A stretch of 64,000 nt of DNA from Streptomyces sp. RB17 (GTDB taxonomy: Bacteria; Actinomycetota; Actinomycetes; Streptomycetales; Streptomycetaceae), in NCBI RefSeq assembly GCF_009604455.1, contig NZ_WEGL01000011.1, positions 1-64,000 of the forward strand, in the 5' to 3' direction. Of the stretch, positions 7,055-16,155 are shown piece by piece. The notes beneath the pieces were generated by a model. The model was not told the DNA's origin. It did no database searches and worked only from the letters and a program-made list of their open reading frames with translations. Position numbers and translations under genes: made by a program. Every line of letters starts with the position of its first letter. The stretch's first letter is position 1.

Positions 7055-9198
7055 TGACCACCCGTATAGAGAAGACAGAGAAGCCAGAGGACTCCATGTC
7101 CACAGCCACTCCCACCAGAGCGCCGCACAGCGACGTCCCCACCGGGCACAAGCCTGCCGAGGGCCGTGTCGGAGCAGGCCTGTTCGACCCCAAGGCACTG
7201 GTCAAGTCGCTGCCGGACGCGTTCCGCAAGCTGGACCCGCGGGTGATGGTCAAGTCGCCCGTGATGTTCGTGGTGTGGATCGGCTCGGTCCTGACCACGG
7301 TGTTCTCCTTCCAGCACGCGAGTGACTGGTTCGGCTGGACGATCAGTGTCTGGCTGTGGCTGACGGTGATCTTCGCCAACCTTGCGGAGGCCGTCGCGGA
7401 GGGCCGGGGCAAGGCGCAGGCGGACACCCTGCGCAAGGCCAAGACCGACACAGTGGCCCGCCGGCTCCTGAAGGACGGCTCCGAGGAGCAGGTGCCCGGC
7501 ACCGCCCTGACGATCGGCGACCTGGTGGTCTGCGAGGCCGGCGACGTCATCCCGGGTGACGGTGACGTCGTTGAGGGTGTCGCCTCGGTCGACGAGTCTG
7601 CGATCACGGGTGAGTCCGCTCCGGTGATCCGTGAGTCCGGCGGCGACCGTTGCGCCGTTACGGGCGGTACGAAGGTGCTGTCCGACCGGATCGTCATCAA
7701 GATCACGACGAAGCCCGGCGAGACCTTCATCGACCGGATGATCAACCTGGTCGAGGGCGCCGCCCGGCAGAAGACGCCCAACGAGATCGCGCTGAACATC
7801 CTGCTGGCCTCGCTGACCATCGTCTTCCTGCTGGCGGTGGCCACGCTTCCGCCGTTCGCCGACTACGCGGGCACGCATCTGACCATGGTCGTGCTGGTGG
7901 CTCTGCTGGTCTGTCTGATCCCGACTACGATCGGCGCGCTGCTGTCCGCGATCGGCATCGCGGGCATGGACCGGCTGGTGCAGCGCAATGTGCTGGCCAT
8001 GTCGGGGCGTGCGGTCGAGGCCGCCGGTGACGTCTCCACGCTGCTGCTGGACAAGACCGGCACCATCACCCTGGGCAACCGGCAGGCCGCCGAGTTCGTG
8101 CCGGTCAAGGGCGTCACCGAGGCGGAGGTGGCCGACGCGGCCCAGCTGTCGTCGCTGGCCGACGAGACGCCCGAGGGCCGCTCGATCGTCGTCCTGGCCA
8201 AGGAGAAGTACGGGCTGCGCGAGCGGCACCAGGGCGAGCTGGTCGGCGCCGAGTGGATCGAGTTCACCGCCCAGACCCGTATGTCGGGTGTGGATGTCGA
8301 CGGCCGGAAGATCCGCAAGGGTGCGACCGCATCGGTGATCGCCTGGGTCGGGGAGCAGGGCGGCACGGTCGCCAAGGATGCGGATGCGACAGCCAACCGC
8401 ATCTCCGAGGCCGGCGGCACTCCGCTGCTGGTCGCCGTGAACGACGAGCAGGGCGCCCGCGTCCTGGGTGTCATCCACCTCAAGGACGTCGTCAAGGAGG
8501 GCATGCGGGAGCGGTTCGAGGAGCTGCGTCGCATGGGCATCAAGACGGTCATGATCACGGGTGACAACCCGCTGACCGCGAAGGCGATCGCCGAGGAGGC
8601 GGGCGTCGACGACTTCCTCGCGGAGGCGACTCCCGAGGACAAGATGGCCCTCATCAAACGGGAGCAGGGGGGCGGCAAGCTGGTCGCGATGACCGGTGAC
8701 GGCACGAACGACGCCCCGGCCCTCGCGCAGGCGGACGTCGGCGTGGCGATGAACACCGGTACGTCGGCCGCCAAGGAGGCCGGCAACATGGTCGACCTCG
8801 ACTCCAACCCGACCAAGCTGATCGAGATCGTGGAGATCGGCAAGCAGTTGCTGATCACCCGGGGTGCGTTGACGACGTTCTCCATCGCCAACGACGTCGC
8901 GAAGTACTTCGCGATCATCCCGGCGCTGTTCGCGGCGGTCTACCCGGGCCTGGACAAGCTGAACATCATGCACCTGTCCTCGCCCAACTCGGCGATCCTG
9001 TCCGCGGTCGTCTTCAACGCGCTGATCATCATCGCGCTGGTTCCGCTGTCCCTGAAGGGCGTGCGCTACCGGCCGATGAGCGCCGACAAGATGCTGCGCC
9101 GCAACCTCGGGATCTACGGCATCGGCGGCCTGATCGCGCCCTTCATCGGCATCAAGATCATCGACCTGCTCATCTCCCTCATTCCCGGAATCGGCTGA
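7054..9198 (+). CDS. kdpB: KdpB, P-type ATPase subunit
   Basis: A 714-residue catalytic subunit that hydrolyses ATP to drive K+ uptake. The phosphorylated Asp is in DKTGTITLGN at residue 333. SVDESAITGESAPVI is the actuator TGES loop, MTGDGTNDAPALAQADVG is the hinge, and membrane helices lie in the first third and at the C-terminus. The ATG at 7054 overlaps the kdpA stop. An internal ATG at 7096 would drop 14 residues and is also possible. The protein matches the family throughout. Confidence 0.97.
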   Translation: MTTRIEKTEKPEDSMSTATPTRAPHSDVPTGHKPAEGRVGAGLFDPKALVKSLPDAFRKLDPRVMVKSPVMFVVWIGSVLTTVFSFQHASDWFGWTISVWLWLTVIFANLAEAVAEGRGKAQADTLRKAKTDTVARRLLKDGSEEQVPGTALTIGDLVVCEAGDVIPGDGDVVEGVASVDESAITGESAPVIRESGGDRCAVTGGTKVLSDRIVIKITTKPGETFIDRMINLVEGAARQKTPNEIALNILLASLTIVFLLAVATLPPFADYAGTHLTMVVLVALLVCLIPTTIGALLSAIGIAGMDRLVQRNVLAMSGRAVEAAGDVSTLLLDKTGTITLGNRQAAEFVPVKGVTEAEVADAAQLSSLADETPEGRSIVVLAKEKYGLRERHQGELVGAEWIEFTAQTRMSGVDVDGRKIRKGATASVIAWVGEQGGTVAKDADATANRISEAGGTPLLVAVNDEQGARVLGVIHLKDVVKEGMRERFEELRRMGIKTVMITGDNPLTAKAIAEEAGVDDFLAEATPEDKMALIKREQGGGKLVAMTGDGTNDAPALAQADVGVAMNTGTSAAKEAGNMVDLDSNPTKLIEIVEIGKQLLITRGALTTFSIANDVAKYFAIIPALFAAVYPGLDKLNIMHLSSPNSAILSAVVFNALIIIALVPLSLKGVRYRPMSADKMLRRNLGIYGIGGLIAPFIGIKIIDLLISLIPGIG

Positions 9199-9203
9199 TC
9201 GCC

Positions 9204-9872
9204 ATGAACAACTCCGTAACGAACACCGCCCGGTTGCTCGGGGCGGGCCTGCGCGCCCTGCTCGTGCTGACCCTGGTGACGGGCGTCATCTACCCGCTGG
9301 TCGTGACCGGCATCGCCCAGGGGCTGTTCTCCAACAAGGCGAACGGCTCCGAGGCCAAGGCGGACGGCAAGGTCGTCGGCTCGTCCCTGATCGGGCAGTC
9401 GTACAACCTGCCGCTGATGAAGGGCCAGCAGACGCCGGACGCGGACCTGAAGTGGTTCCAGGGCCGCCCGGCGAACGGCCTCGGCACCAACAGCGTCAAC
9501 ACGCAGTACAAGCTGATCCTGTCCGGTGCCACCAACCTGTCCGCCGACAGCAAGGTGCTGATCAAGCAGGTGCAGGACGCCAAGGCCGCCGTCGTCAAGG
9601 ACAACTCCGTTCCCAGCTACACGGTCAAGTCGTCGGAGGTACCCGCGGACGCGGTGACCTCCTCCGGCTCCGGCCTGGACCCGGACATCTCCCCGGCCTA
9701 CGCCGAACTCCAGGTCCACCGCGTAGCCGCGAAGAACAACCTGCCGCTCGCACAGGTGGAGAGGCTGGTCAAGGACCACACCGAAGGCCGCACCCTGGGC
9801 TTCATGGGCGAGCCCCGGGTGAACGTCCTGGAGCTCAACATCGCGCTCAAGGACCTTGTGGCGAAGCACTGA
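9204..9872 (+). CDS. kdpC: KdpC, K+-transporting ATPase subunit C
   Basis: A 222-residue subunit with one N-terminal membrane anchor (residues about 12-36, LRALLVLTLVTGVIYPLVVT) and a large extracytoplasmic domain. Family signatures are GSSLIGQSY near residue 60, the RPANGLGTNS loop, LDPDISPAYAELQVHRVA, and a C-terminal VNVLELNIALKDL. KdpC helps with K+ affinity and complex stability. It starts 5 bp after kdpB. Confidence 0.95.
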   Translation: MNNSVTNTARLLGAGLRALLVLTLVTGVIYPLVVTGIAQGLFSNKANGSEAKADGKVVGSSLIGQSYNLPLMKGQQTPDADLKWFQGRPANGLGTNSVNTQYKLILSGATNLSADSKVLIKQVQDAKAAVVKDNSVPSYTVKSSEVPADAVTSSGSGLDPDISPAYAELQVHRVAAKNNLPLAQVERLVKDHTEGRTLGFMGEPRVNVLELNIALKDLVAKH

Positions 9873-10005
9873 TGGGATTACGCGATACACGCGGGAGTTG
9901 GCGGCCGGGAGGCATCCTTGGTCCGCCAACTCCTGCGGCCATGACGTCGGTTGTCTCGCGTCCGGCGCCCTTCGGCCCGACGTACGAGAGGAAGGGCACA
10001 CACCC

Positions 10006-10689
10006 ATGACCCGGGTGCTCGTGGTGGAGGACGACCCGCAGCTCGTACGGGCCCTCGTCATCAACCTGCAGGCACGTCACTACGGCGTGGACGCCGCCCC
10101 CGACGGCGCCACGGCGCTCCGGCTCGCCGCGGCCCGTCAGCCCGATGTGGTGCTGCTGGACCTCGGCCTGCCCGACATGGACGGCGTCGACATCATCAAG
10201 GGCCTGAGGGGCTGGAGCCGCGTGCCGATCCTGGTCCTGTCCGCCCGCCAGGCGTCCGACGAGAAGGTGGCCGCGCTCGACGCCGGGGCAGACGACTACG
10301 TCACCAAGCCGTTCAGCATGGACGAGTTGCTGGCCCGGCTGCGGGCCGCCGTCCGCCGCACGGAGGACACACCGCTGGTCCCCTCGGCGGCGCTGGTCGA
10401 GACGGAGCACTTCACCCTGGACCTGCTGGCCAAGAAGGCCGTACGGGACGGGCGGGACGTACGGCTGACCCCGACCGAGTGGCATCTGCTGGAGATACTG
10501 GTGACCAATCCCGGTCGGCTGATCACACAGAGGCAGCTGCTCCAGGAGGTCTGGGGCGTCTCGCAGAGCAACAAGTCCAACTACCTGCGGGTCTACATGG
10601 CGCAGTTGCGCAGGAAGCTGGAGACGGACCCCTCCCACCCCCGCTATCTGATCACCGAGCCCGGCATGGGCTATCGCTTCGAAGGATGA
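10006..10689 (+). CDS. kdpE: KdpE, OmpR-type response regulator
   Basis: A 227-residue regulator. The receiver domain (1-120) has the acidic pair EDD, the phospho-acceptor in VVLLDLGLPDMDG, and the Lys in DDYVTKPF. The C-terminal winged helix has LTPTEWHLLEILVTNPGRL and NYLRVYMAQLRRKLE. ATG 10006 is chosen because it begins the receiver fold and is preceded by GAGAGGAAGGG; the longer frame from 9856 has no family match. It precedes kdpD. The CGTCA repeats in the region are good candidates for its sites. Confidence 0.93.
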   Translation: MTRVLVVEDDPQLVRALVINLQARHYGVDAAPDGATALRLAAARQPDVVLLDLGLPDMDGVDIIKGLRGWSRVPILVLSARQASDEKVAALDAGADDYVTKPFSMDELLARLRAAVRRTEDTPLVPSAALVETEHFTLDLLAKKAVRDGRDVRLTPTEWHLLEILVTNPGRLITQRQLLQEVWGVSQSNKSNYLRVYMAQLRRKLETDPSHPRYLITEPGMGYRFEG

Positions 10690-10690
10690 C

Positions 10691-13234
10691 ATGGCACGCG
10701 GCAAGCTCCGGATCTACCTCGGCGCGGCACCCGGCGTCGGCAAGACCTACGCGATGCTGTCGGAGGCACACCGACGTATCGAGCGGGGCACCGACTGCGT
10801 GGTCGCCTTCGTCGAACACCATCATCGGCCGCGTACCGAGGTGATGCTGCACGGCCTGGAGCAGGTGCCGCGCAGACAGCTGGAGTACCGGGGCGCCACG
10901 TTCGGCGAGATGGACGTCGACGCCGTCCTGTGGCGTGCTCCGGCCGTCGCCCTGGTGGACGAACTAGCCCACTCGAACGTCCCCGGCTCGCGCAACGCCA
11001 AGCGGTGGCAGGACGTCGAGGAACTGCTCGTCGCGGGGATCGACGTGATCTCCACCGTCAACATCCAGCACCTGGAGTCACTCGGCGACGTGGTCGAGTC
11101 GATCACCGGGGTGCGGCAGCGCGAGACCGTCCCCGACGAGGTCGTACGACGGGCCGACCAGATAGAGCTGGTCGACATGTCACCCGAGGCCCTTCGCCGC
11201 CGTATGGCGCACGGGAACGTCTACAAACCGGACAAGGTCGACGCGGCCCTGTCCAACTACTTCCGGCCCGGCAACCTGACCGCCCTGCGCGAGCTGGCGC
11301 TGCTGTGGGTGGCGGACCGGGTCGACGAGTATCTGAACGAGTACCGCAGCGAGCACCGTGTCTCCAAGATCTGGGGCTCCCGTGAGCGGATCGTGGTCGG
11401 GCTGACCGGCGGTCCCGAGGGGCGCACCCTGATCCGGCGCGCCGCGCGCCTGGCGGAGAAGGGCGCGGGTGGCGAGGTGCTGGCCGTCTACATATCCCGC
11501 AGCGACGGCCTCACTGCGGCCTCCCCGAAGGAACTGGCCGTACAGCGCACGTTGGTCGAGGACCTCGGTGGCACCTTCCACCACGTGGTCGGCGACGACA
11601 TAGCGGCCGCCCTGCTCGACTTCGCCCGCGGCGTCAACGCCACCCAGATCGTGCTGGGCGTCTCGCGCCGTCGCAGCTGGCAGTACGTCTTCGGGCCCGG
11701 GGTCGGCGCCACGGTGGCCGTGGAGTCCGGTCCGGACCTCGATGTGCACCTCATCACGCACGACGAGGCGGGCAAGGGCCGCGGACTGCCGGTGGCGCGC
11801 GGTGCCCGCCTCGGACGGTCCCGGGTCATCTGGGGCTGGGCCGTCGGCGTGCTCGGCCCCGCCGTGCTCACCTGGCTCCTCACCAGTGCCGTGCCGGACG
11901 TCGGCCTCGCCAACGACATGCTGCTGTTCCTGACCCTGACGGTGGCAGCGGCTCTGCTGGGCGGCCTCTTCCCCGCGCTGGCCTCCGCGGTGGTCGGCTC
12001 CCTGCTGCTCAACTGGTACTTCACCCCGCCCGTCCACACCCTGACGATCGCCGACCCGAAGAACATCGTCGCTATCGCGATCTTCATCGGGGTCGCGGTG
12101 TCCGTGGCCTCGGTCGTGGACCTCGCCGCCCGCCGTACCCATCAAGCCGCCCGGCTGCGCGCCGAGTCCGAGATCCTCTCCTTCCTCGCAGGCAACGTCC
12201 TGCGCGGTGAGACCACCCTGGAGGCGCTGCTGGAGCGGGTCCGGGAGACCTTCGGCATGGAGTCGGTGGCCTTGCTGGAGCGGACCGGTGAGACGGAACC
12301 CTGGACCTGCGCCGGCAGTGTGGGACCGCAGCCGGCCGAGGTTCCGGAGGACGCGGACGTCGACGTACCGGTCGGCGACCACATGGCCCTCTCCCTGCGC
12401 GGCCGCGTCCTGCCCGCCGCCGACCGCCGCGTGCTGGCCGCGTTCGCCGCGCAGGCCGCCGTCGTCCTGGACCGCCAGCGGCTGCAGCGCGAAGCCGATC
12501 GTGCCAAGGAACTGGCCGAGGGCAACCGCATCCGCACCGCTCTGCTGGCCGCCGTCAGCCACGACCTGCGCACCCCGCTCGCAGGCATCAAGGCCGCGGT
12601 GACCTCGCTCAGGTCGGACGACGTCGAGTGGTCCGAACAGGACCGGGCGGAGCTGTTGCAGGCCATCGAGGAGGGCGCCGACCGGCTCGACCACCTGGTC
12701 GGCAACCTGCTGGACATGTCCCGCCTGCAGACCGGCACCGTCACCCCCATCATCCGCGAGAGCGACCTCGACGAGGTCGTGCCGATGGCGCTGGGCGGGG
12801 TGCCGGAGGACAGCGTGGATCTGGACATCCCCGAGACCCTGCCCATGGTGTGGGTCGACCGGGGTCTGCTGGAGCGGGCCGTCGCCAACGTCGTCGAGAA
12901 CGCCGTCAAATACAGTCCGCCGGGGGAGCGGGTGCTGGTGTCCGCGAGCGCCCTGGCCGACCGGGTCGAACTGCGGGTCGTCGACCGCGGGCCCGGTGTT
13001 CCGGACGAGGCCAAGGACCGCATCTTCGAGCCCTTTCAGCGGTACGGCGACTCGCCGCGCGGGGTCGGCGTCGGCCTCGGACTTGCGGTCGCCCGCGGCT
13101 TCGCCGAGGCCGTAGGCGGCACCCTGCACGCCGAGGACACGCCCGGCGGCGGCCTCACCATGGTGCTCGCCGTACCGACGGCCCCGGCACGGCGTCCGGA
13201 GCAGCCGGACCTGCCGGCCACCGCTGCCCACTGA
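10691..13234 (+). CDS. kdpD: KdpD, sensor histidine kinase
   Basis: An 847-residue membrane sensor. Order of domains: N-terminal KdpD domain with Walker A GAAPGVGKT at residues 11-19; a universal-stress-like domain (about 230-370); four membrane helices (about 385-490); a GAF-like linker (about 500-600); HisKA with the phosphorylated His in AAVSHDLRTPLAG at residue 624; and a HATPase with VVENAVKYSPPG and GVGLGLAVARGFAE. It senses K+ or turgor and phosphorylates KdpE. It begins 1 bp after kdpE. It is convergent with, and 5 bp from, the gene at 13240. Confidence 0.95.
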   Translation: MARGKLRIYLGAAPGVGKTYAMLSEAHRRIERGTDCVVAFVEHHHRPRTEVMLHGLEQVPRRQLEYRGATFGEMDVDAVLWRAPAVALVDELAHSNVPGSRNAKRWQDVEELLVAGIDVISTVNIQHLESLGDVVESITGVRQRETVPDEVVRRADQIELVDMSPEALRRRMAHGNVYKPDKVDAALSNYFRPGNLTALRELALLWVADRVDEYLNEYRSEHRVSKIWGSRERIVVGLTGGPEGRTLIRRAARLAEKGAGGEVLAVYISRSDGLTAASPKELAVQRTLVEDLGGTFHHVVGDDIAAALLDFARGVNATQIVLGVSRRRSWQYVFGPGVGATVAVESGPDLDVHLITHDEAGKGRGLPVARGARLGRSRVIWGWAVGVLGPAVLTWLLTSAVPDVGLANDMLLFLTLTVAAALLGGLFPALASAVVGSLLLNWYFTPPVHTLTIADPKNIVAIAIFIGVAVSVASVVDLAARRTHQAARLRAESEILSFLAGNVLRGETTLEALLERVRETFGMESVALLERTGETEPWTCAGSVGPQPAEVPEDADVDVPVGDHMALSLRGRVLPAADRRVLAAFAAQAAVVLDRQRLQREADRAKELAEGNRIRTALLAAVSHDLRTPLAGIKAAVTSLRSDDVEWSEQDRAELLQAIEEGADRLDHLVGNLLDMSRLQTGTVTPIIRESDLDEVVPMALGGVPEDSVDLDIPETLPMVWVDRGLLERAVANVVENAVKYSPPGERVLVSASALADRVELRVVDRGPGVPDEAKDRIFEPFQRYGDSPRGVGVGLGLAVARGFAEAVGGTLHAEDTPGGGLTMVLAVPTAPARRPEQPDLPATAAH

Positions 13235-13239
13235 GGAGA

Positions 13240-13806
13240 TCAGGCGCCGGGTGGCACAGTCTCGAACTCCCGCTGCAGGCGCCCCGTGTCCAGCGGCAGC
13301 CGCAAGGCGTTCCGCCGGTGCACGGCTGCCAGCGCTGCCTGCAGCGGTGACGGCGGCACCGCGAGAACCGGGCACGTGGCGCGGGCGAGACAGTAGCGGC
13401 TGACCGACGGCCAGAGCGCACGGCGCAGTCGGCCACGCCCGCCTGCGCCGACCACGAGGATGTCGCGCTCGCGGCCGGCTGTCCGTACCAGAGCCGGTCC
13501 GGGGGCGCCTCGTACGACGAGCGCCTGCCCGGGCACCCCGGTGTCCGTGCTGCCGAACACATCACACAGCGCCTTGAGCAACCGCTCCCGCGCCAGCCGG
13601 TCCCACTCCTCGACCATGACGGCCGCATCCGGGAACCTCCGGGCGGCAGGATCCCCGCCGGGTGGCTCCCAGGCCAGCACCGGCCAGAGCTCCGCCCCTC
13701 GGCGCCGGGCCTCGTCGGCCGCCCGGCTCAAGGCGGTGAGACTGCCCGGCGAACCGCTCACCCCCACCACGAAACGAGCTGCTGACGACGGACGGGACTC
13801 GGACAT
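13240..13806 (-). CDS. universal stress protein family
   Basis: A 188-residue single-domain protein. It begins MSESRPSSAARFVVGVSGSP with the USP start, then LVVRGAPGPALVRTAGRERD and ILVVGAGGRGRLRRALWPSV, the G-2x-G-9x-G(S) nucleotide-binding pattern, then CPVLAVPP. The ATG at 13806 is preferred because GGTGAAAG lies just upstream; an extended frame to 13941 adds 45 residues unlike the family. It converges on kdpD, and a KdpE-like repeat lies in its upstream region, suggesting co-regulation with kdp. Confidence 0.82.
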   Translation of the reverse strand: MSESRPSSAARFVVGVSGSPGSLTALSRAADEARRRGAELWPVLAWEPPGGDPAARRFPDAAVMVEEWDRLARERLLKALCDVFGSTDTGVPGQALVVRGAPGPALVRTAGRERDILVVGAGGRGRLRRALWPSVSRYCLARATCPVLAVPPSPLQAALAAVHRRNALRLPLDTGRLQREFETVPPGA

Positions 13807-13961
13807 CGCTTTCACCGTTCTGCACGCGCCGGCCCTGGCTTCCGGGCCGGTGATTCTTCTCGGAACCGCTTCCATCTCAACTCTTGCCGAGACTTTCGAA
13901 CAGTCCGTACGCCAGTTCTTGGCACCCTTCTGACGTCCCATTCCACGCCCTCTCGCCAGGG

Positions 13962-14009
13962 CGTCAGCGTCCCGTCAAGGTCGTCCCCATCACCATCAGC
14001 ATCCCGTCA
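13962..14009. promoter_or_regulatory. KdpE-like operator between usp and SAV_915-like gene
   Basis: CGTCA at 13962 and 13973 (11 bp), then CATCA at 13994 and CGTCA at 14005 (11 bp). The two pairs are 32 bp apart, the same geometry as the block before kdpF. It lies between divergent genes at 13806 (minus) and 14124 (plus). Confidence 0.5.
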
Positions 14010-14123
14010 GGGCACGTCCGGAACCTGGGAGCACCGGGCATAGCGTCGAGGGCGTGCCCCGGCCCGCCTCCCCGCGTCCGGGGCACCCAGATCCCACACT
14101 CCCTGCCCTTCGGGAGGCACCCC

Positions 14124-14450
14124 ATGGCAGAACTCCGCTACGGCGAAGACCCCGAGCCCTCCGATCCGTCCCCGGCCGGACCCCTGTACGTCCCGGTCCG
14201 GCCGGGCCCCTCCGGCTGTGCGGCCCGGCTCTTCCGCACCCCGCTCGGCGACCGCACGGCCGTCGGCTTCACTTCCGCACTCCGCCTGACCACCACCCTC
14301 GGCGCCGACCAGGCGTGGATCCGCCTCGCCGAGCCCGCACTGCGGGCGCTGGCGGCCCCGCTCGGTGTCACCACCGTCACGGTGGACCCGCAGCTCACCG
14401 CCCCGGCCCCAAGGCCGATGCCCGCGCCGGCACCGGCGTTCGCCGCCTGA
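14124..14450 (+). CDS. SAV_915-like small protein
   Basis: A 108-residue soluble protein starting at ATG 14124 with CGGGAGG upstream. It contains LYVPVRPGPSGCAARLFRTP, LGDRTAVGFTSALRLTTTLG and AWIRLAEPALRALAAPLGV, the pattern of the SAV_915 family of streptomycete small proteins. The Ala/Pro-rich end (PAPRPMPAPAPAFAA) is a low-complexity tail. Function unknown. It is 14 bp from the lysA-type gene, so the two are probably co-transcribed. Confidence 0.65.
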   Translation: MAELRYGEDPEPSDPSPAGPLYVPVRPGPSGCAARLFRTPLGDRTAVGFTSALRLTTTLGADQAWIRLAEPALRALAAPLGVTTVTVDPQLTAPAPRPMPAPAPAFAA

Positions 14451-14464
14451 AAGGGGAGGCCACG

Positions 14465-15793
14465 ATGACCACGGTTCACGAACCCGCCACTGCAATGGCT
14501 GAGTTGGCGGTATGGCCCGCGTCCGCCACCGAGCCCCGCCCGGGCGACCTCGCCGTGGGCGGCGTACCGCTCGCCGCGGTCGCCGACCGCTTCGGCACCC
14601 CCGTCTACGTCCTGGACGAGGCCGAGGTCCGCGACCGCTGCCGCACCTACCGGGACGCCTTCCCCGACGCCGAAATCGTGTACGCCGCCAAGGCGTTCCT
14701 GTGCCGGGCCATGGCCCACTGGACGGACGAGGAGGGCCTCGGCCTCGACGTCTGCTCCGCCGGTGAACTCGAACTAGCCGTCACCACCGGATTTCCGGCC
14801 GAGCGGATCGTGCTGCACGGCAACGCCAAGTCGCCGCGCGACCTGGACACCGCGCTGCGCCTCGGCGTCGGCCGCATCGTCATCGACAGCCCCTCGGAGA
14901 TCGCGAGGCTGGCCGCCGCCGTCGGGCCGGACGGGCACCAGAAGGTGATGGTGCGTGTGGTGCCCGGAATCAACGCGGGCGGTCACGAGAAGATCCGCAC
15001 CGGCACGGACGACCAGAAGTTCGGCCTGTCGATCGCGGACGGCTACGCCCAGCACGCCATCACCCGCATCCTCGACCAGCCCCAGCTCGAACTCACCGGC
15101 CTGCACTGCCACCTGGGCTCCCAGATCACGAGTGTCAAGCCGTACCTCGTGGCCGTGCGCCGCCTGGTCGGCCTGATGGCCCGCCTGCAGGAGCAGCACG
15201 GACTGGTCCTGCCCGAACTCGACCTCGGCGGTGGCCACGGCATCGCCTACCGCCCCGGTGAGGCCGCCCTGGACCTGACGGCGCTGGCCCGCAAGGTCCG
15301 CGCGGAACTCGCCGACGCCTGCACGACGGCCGGGCTGCCCGTTCCCCGGCTGATCATCGAGCCGGGACGGGCGATCGTCGGACCGGCCGGGATCGCCGTC
15401 TACCGCGTCCTGTCCGTGAAGCACACCGCCGAGCACGTGTTCGTGGCCGTCGACGGCGGAATGAGCGACAACCCGCGCCCGGCCCTGTACGGCGTCCGGT
15501 ACATGCCGCGCCTGATCGGCCGGCACAGCACGGCGGACTGCGCCCGGCTCACCGTGGTCGGCCGGCACTGCGAGGCGGGCGACGTTCTGGCCGCCGACGC
15601 GGAACTCCCCGCCGACGTACGCCCCGGAGACCTGCTTGCCGTCCCCGTGGCCGGCGCCTACCACCTGTCCATGGCCTCCGGCTACAACCTGGTCGGCCGC
15701 CCGCCGGTGGTCGCCGTGCGCGACGGAGCCGCCCGCCTCCTCGTACGCCGCGAATCCCTGGAGGAGATCCGCAGCCGTGACGTGGGCCTGTAG
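14465..15793 (+). CDS. lysA: diaminopimelate decarboxylase (PLP fold-type III)
   Basis: A 442-residue decarboxylase. PLP Lys is residue 76 in VYAAKAFLCRA. The barrel continues with HGNAKSPRDL, GLHCHLGSQI and ELDLGGGHGIAY. The C-terminal domain has IIEPGRAIVGPAG, VDGGMSDNPRPALYG, the catalytic-site HCEAGDVLA and AGAYHLSMASGYN. This set fits meso-DAP to lysine conversion. Substrate is assigned by family only; a streptomycete may carry a second lysA, so this copy could serve a specialised role. A terminator hairpin follows. Confidence 0.88.
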   Translation: MTTVHEPATAMAELAVWPASATEPRPGDLAVGGVPLAAVADRFGTPVYVLDEAEVRDRCRTYRDAFPDAEIVYAAKAFLCRAMAHWTDEEGLGLDVCSAGELELAVTTGFPAERIVLHGNAKSPRDLDTALRLGVGRIVIDSPSEIARLAAAVGPDGHQKVMVRVVPGINAGGHEKIRTGTDDQKFGLSIADGYAQHAITRILDQPQLELTGLHCHLGSQITSVKPYLVAVRRLVGLMARLQEQHGLVLPELDLGGGHGIAYRPGEAALDLTALARKVRAELADACTTAGLPVPRLIIEPGRAIVGPAGIAVYRVLSVKHTAEHVFVAVDGGMSDNPRPALYGVRYMPRLIGRHSTADCARLTVVGRHCEAGDVLAADAELPADVRPGDLLAVPVAGAYHLSMASGYNLVGRPPVVAVRDGAARLLVRRESLEEIRSRDVGL

Positions 15794-15805
15794 CCCCAGA
15801 CGACT

Positions 15806-15852
15806 CCCGGGCGGGTCGGTCTTCCCTCACCATGCCGACCGCCCCGCCCGGG
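15806..15852 (+). terminator. hairpin terminator after lysA
   Basis: CCCGGGCGGGTCGG pairs with CCGACCGCCCCGCCCGGG across a short loop, with a small bulge. It begins 13 bp after the lysA stop. No U-run follows, as is usual in Streptomyces. Confidence 0.55.
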
Positions 15853-15925
15853 CCATGCCTCCGGCTCGGCATGGTGGTCATCCAGCCCTGGAAGGCCGCC
15901 GGGCGGGTCGGCCGCTCCCTGCTAG

Positions 15926-15976
15926 TGACGCTCGTTTGACGCTCCGCGGGCATCCCAATATGACGCTCACTTGACG
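15926..15976. promoter_or_regulatory. orphan CGTCA repeat array (minus-strand orientation)
   Basis: TGACG occurs at 15926, 15937, 15961 and 15972, that is two pairs 11 bp apart separated by 35 bp. On the minus strand these read CGTCA, the same half-site and spacing as the boxes around kdp. No gene start lies close by. The rest of 15853-16155 shows no gene. Confidence 0.4.
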
Positions 15977-16155
15977 CGCATTCTGACAAGGCATCACCTG
16001 GCTGGTCGCGCAGGTCATGCCAGGTGAGGGGGGACCCCGCAGGCTGGCCTTGCGGGAGCTGAAGGACAAGCAGCCGGGTTCCGGCGCCGCTGATGGTGGC
16101 GGCTGTCGCGCTGCCCCGTCCTTCGCCGGGCCGGCCGCTTTTGTGGAGCGGGCGT

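Noticed and set aside
5345..7198. Long minus-strand open frame (617 codons) over kdpA
   Set aside because: It is antisense to an unmistakable kdpA, rich in Arg/His/Gly with no domain; long antisense frames are a routine product of high GC.
7006..8973. Minus-strand open frame (655 codons) over kdpB
   Set aside because: Antisense to kdpB, low-complexity composition, no family features.
11180..13375. Minus-strand open frame (731 codons) over kdpD
   Set aside because: Shadow of kdpD; no start signal or domain.
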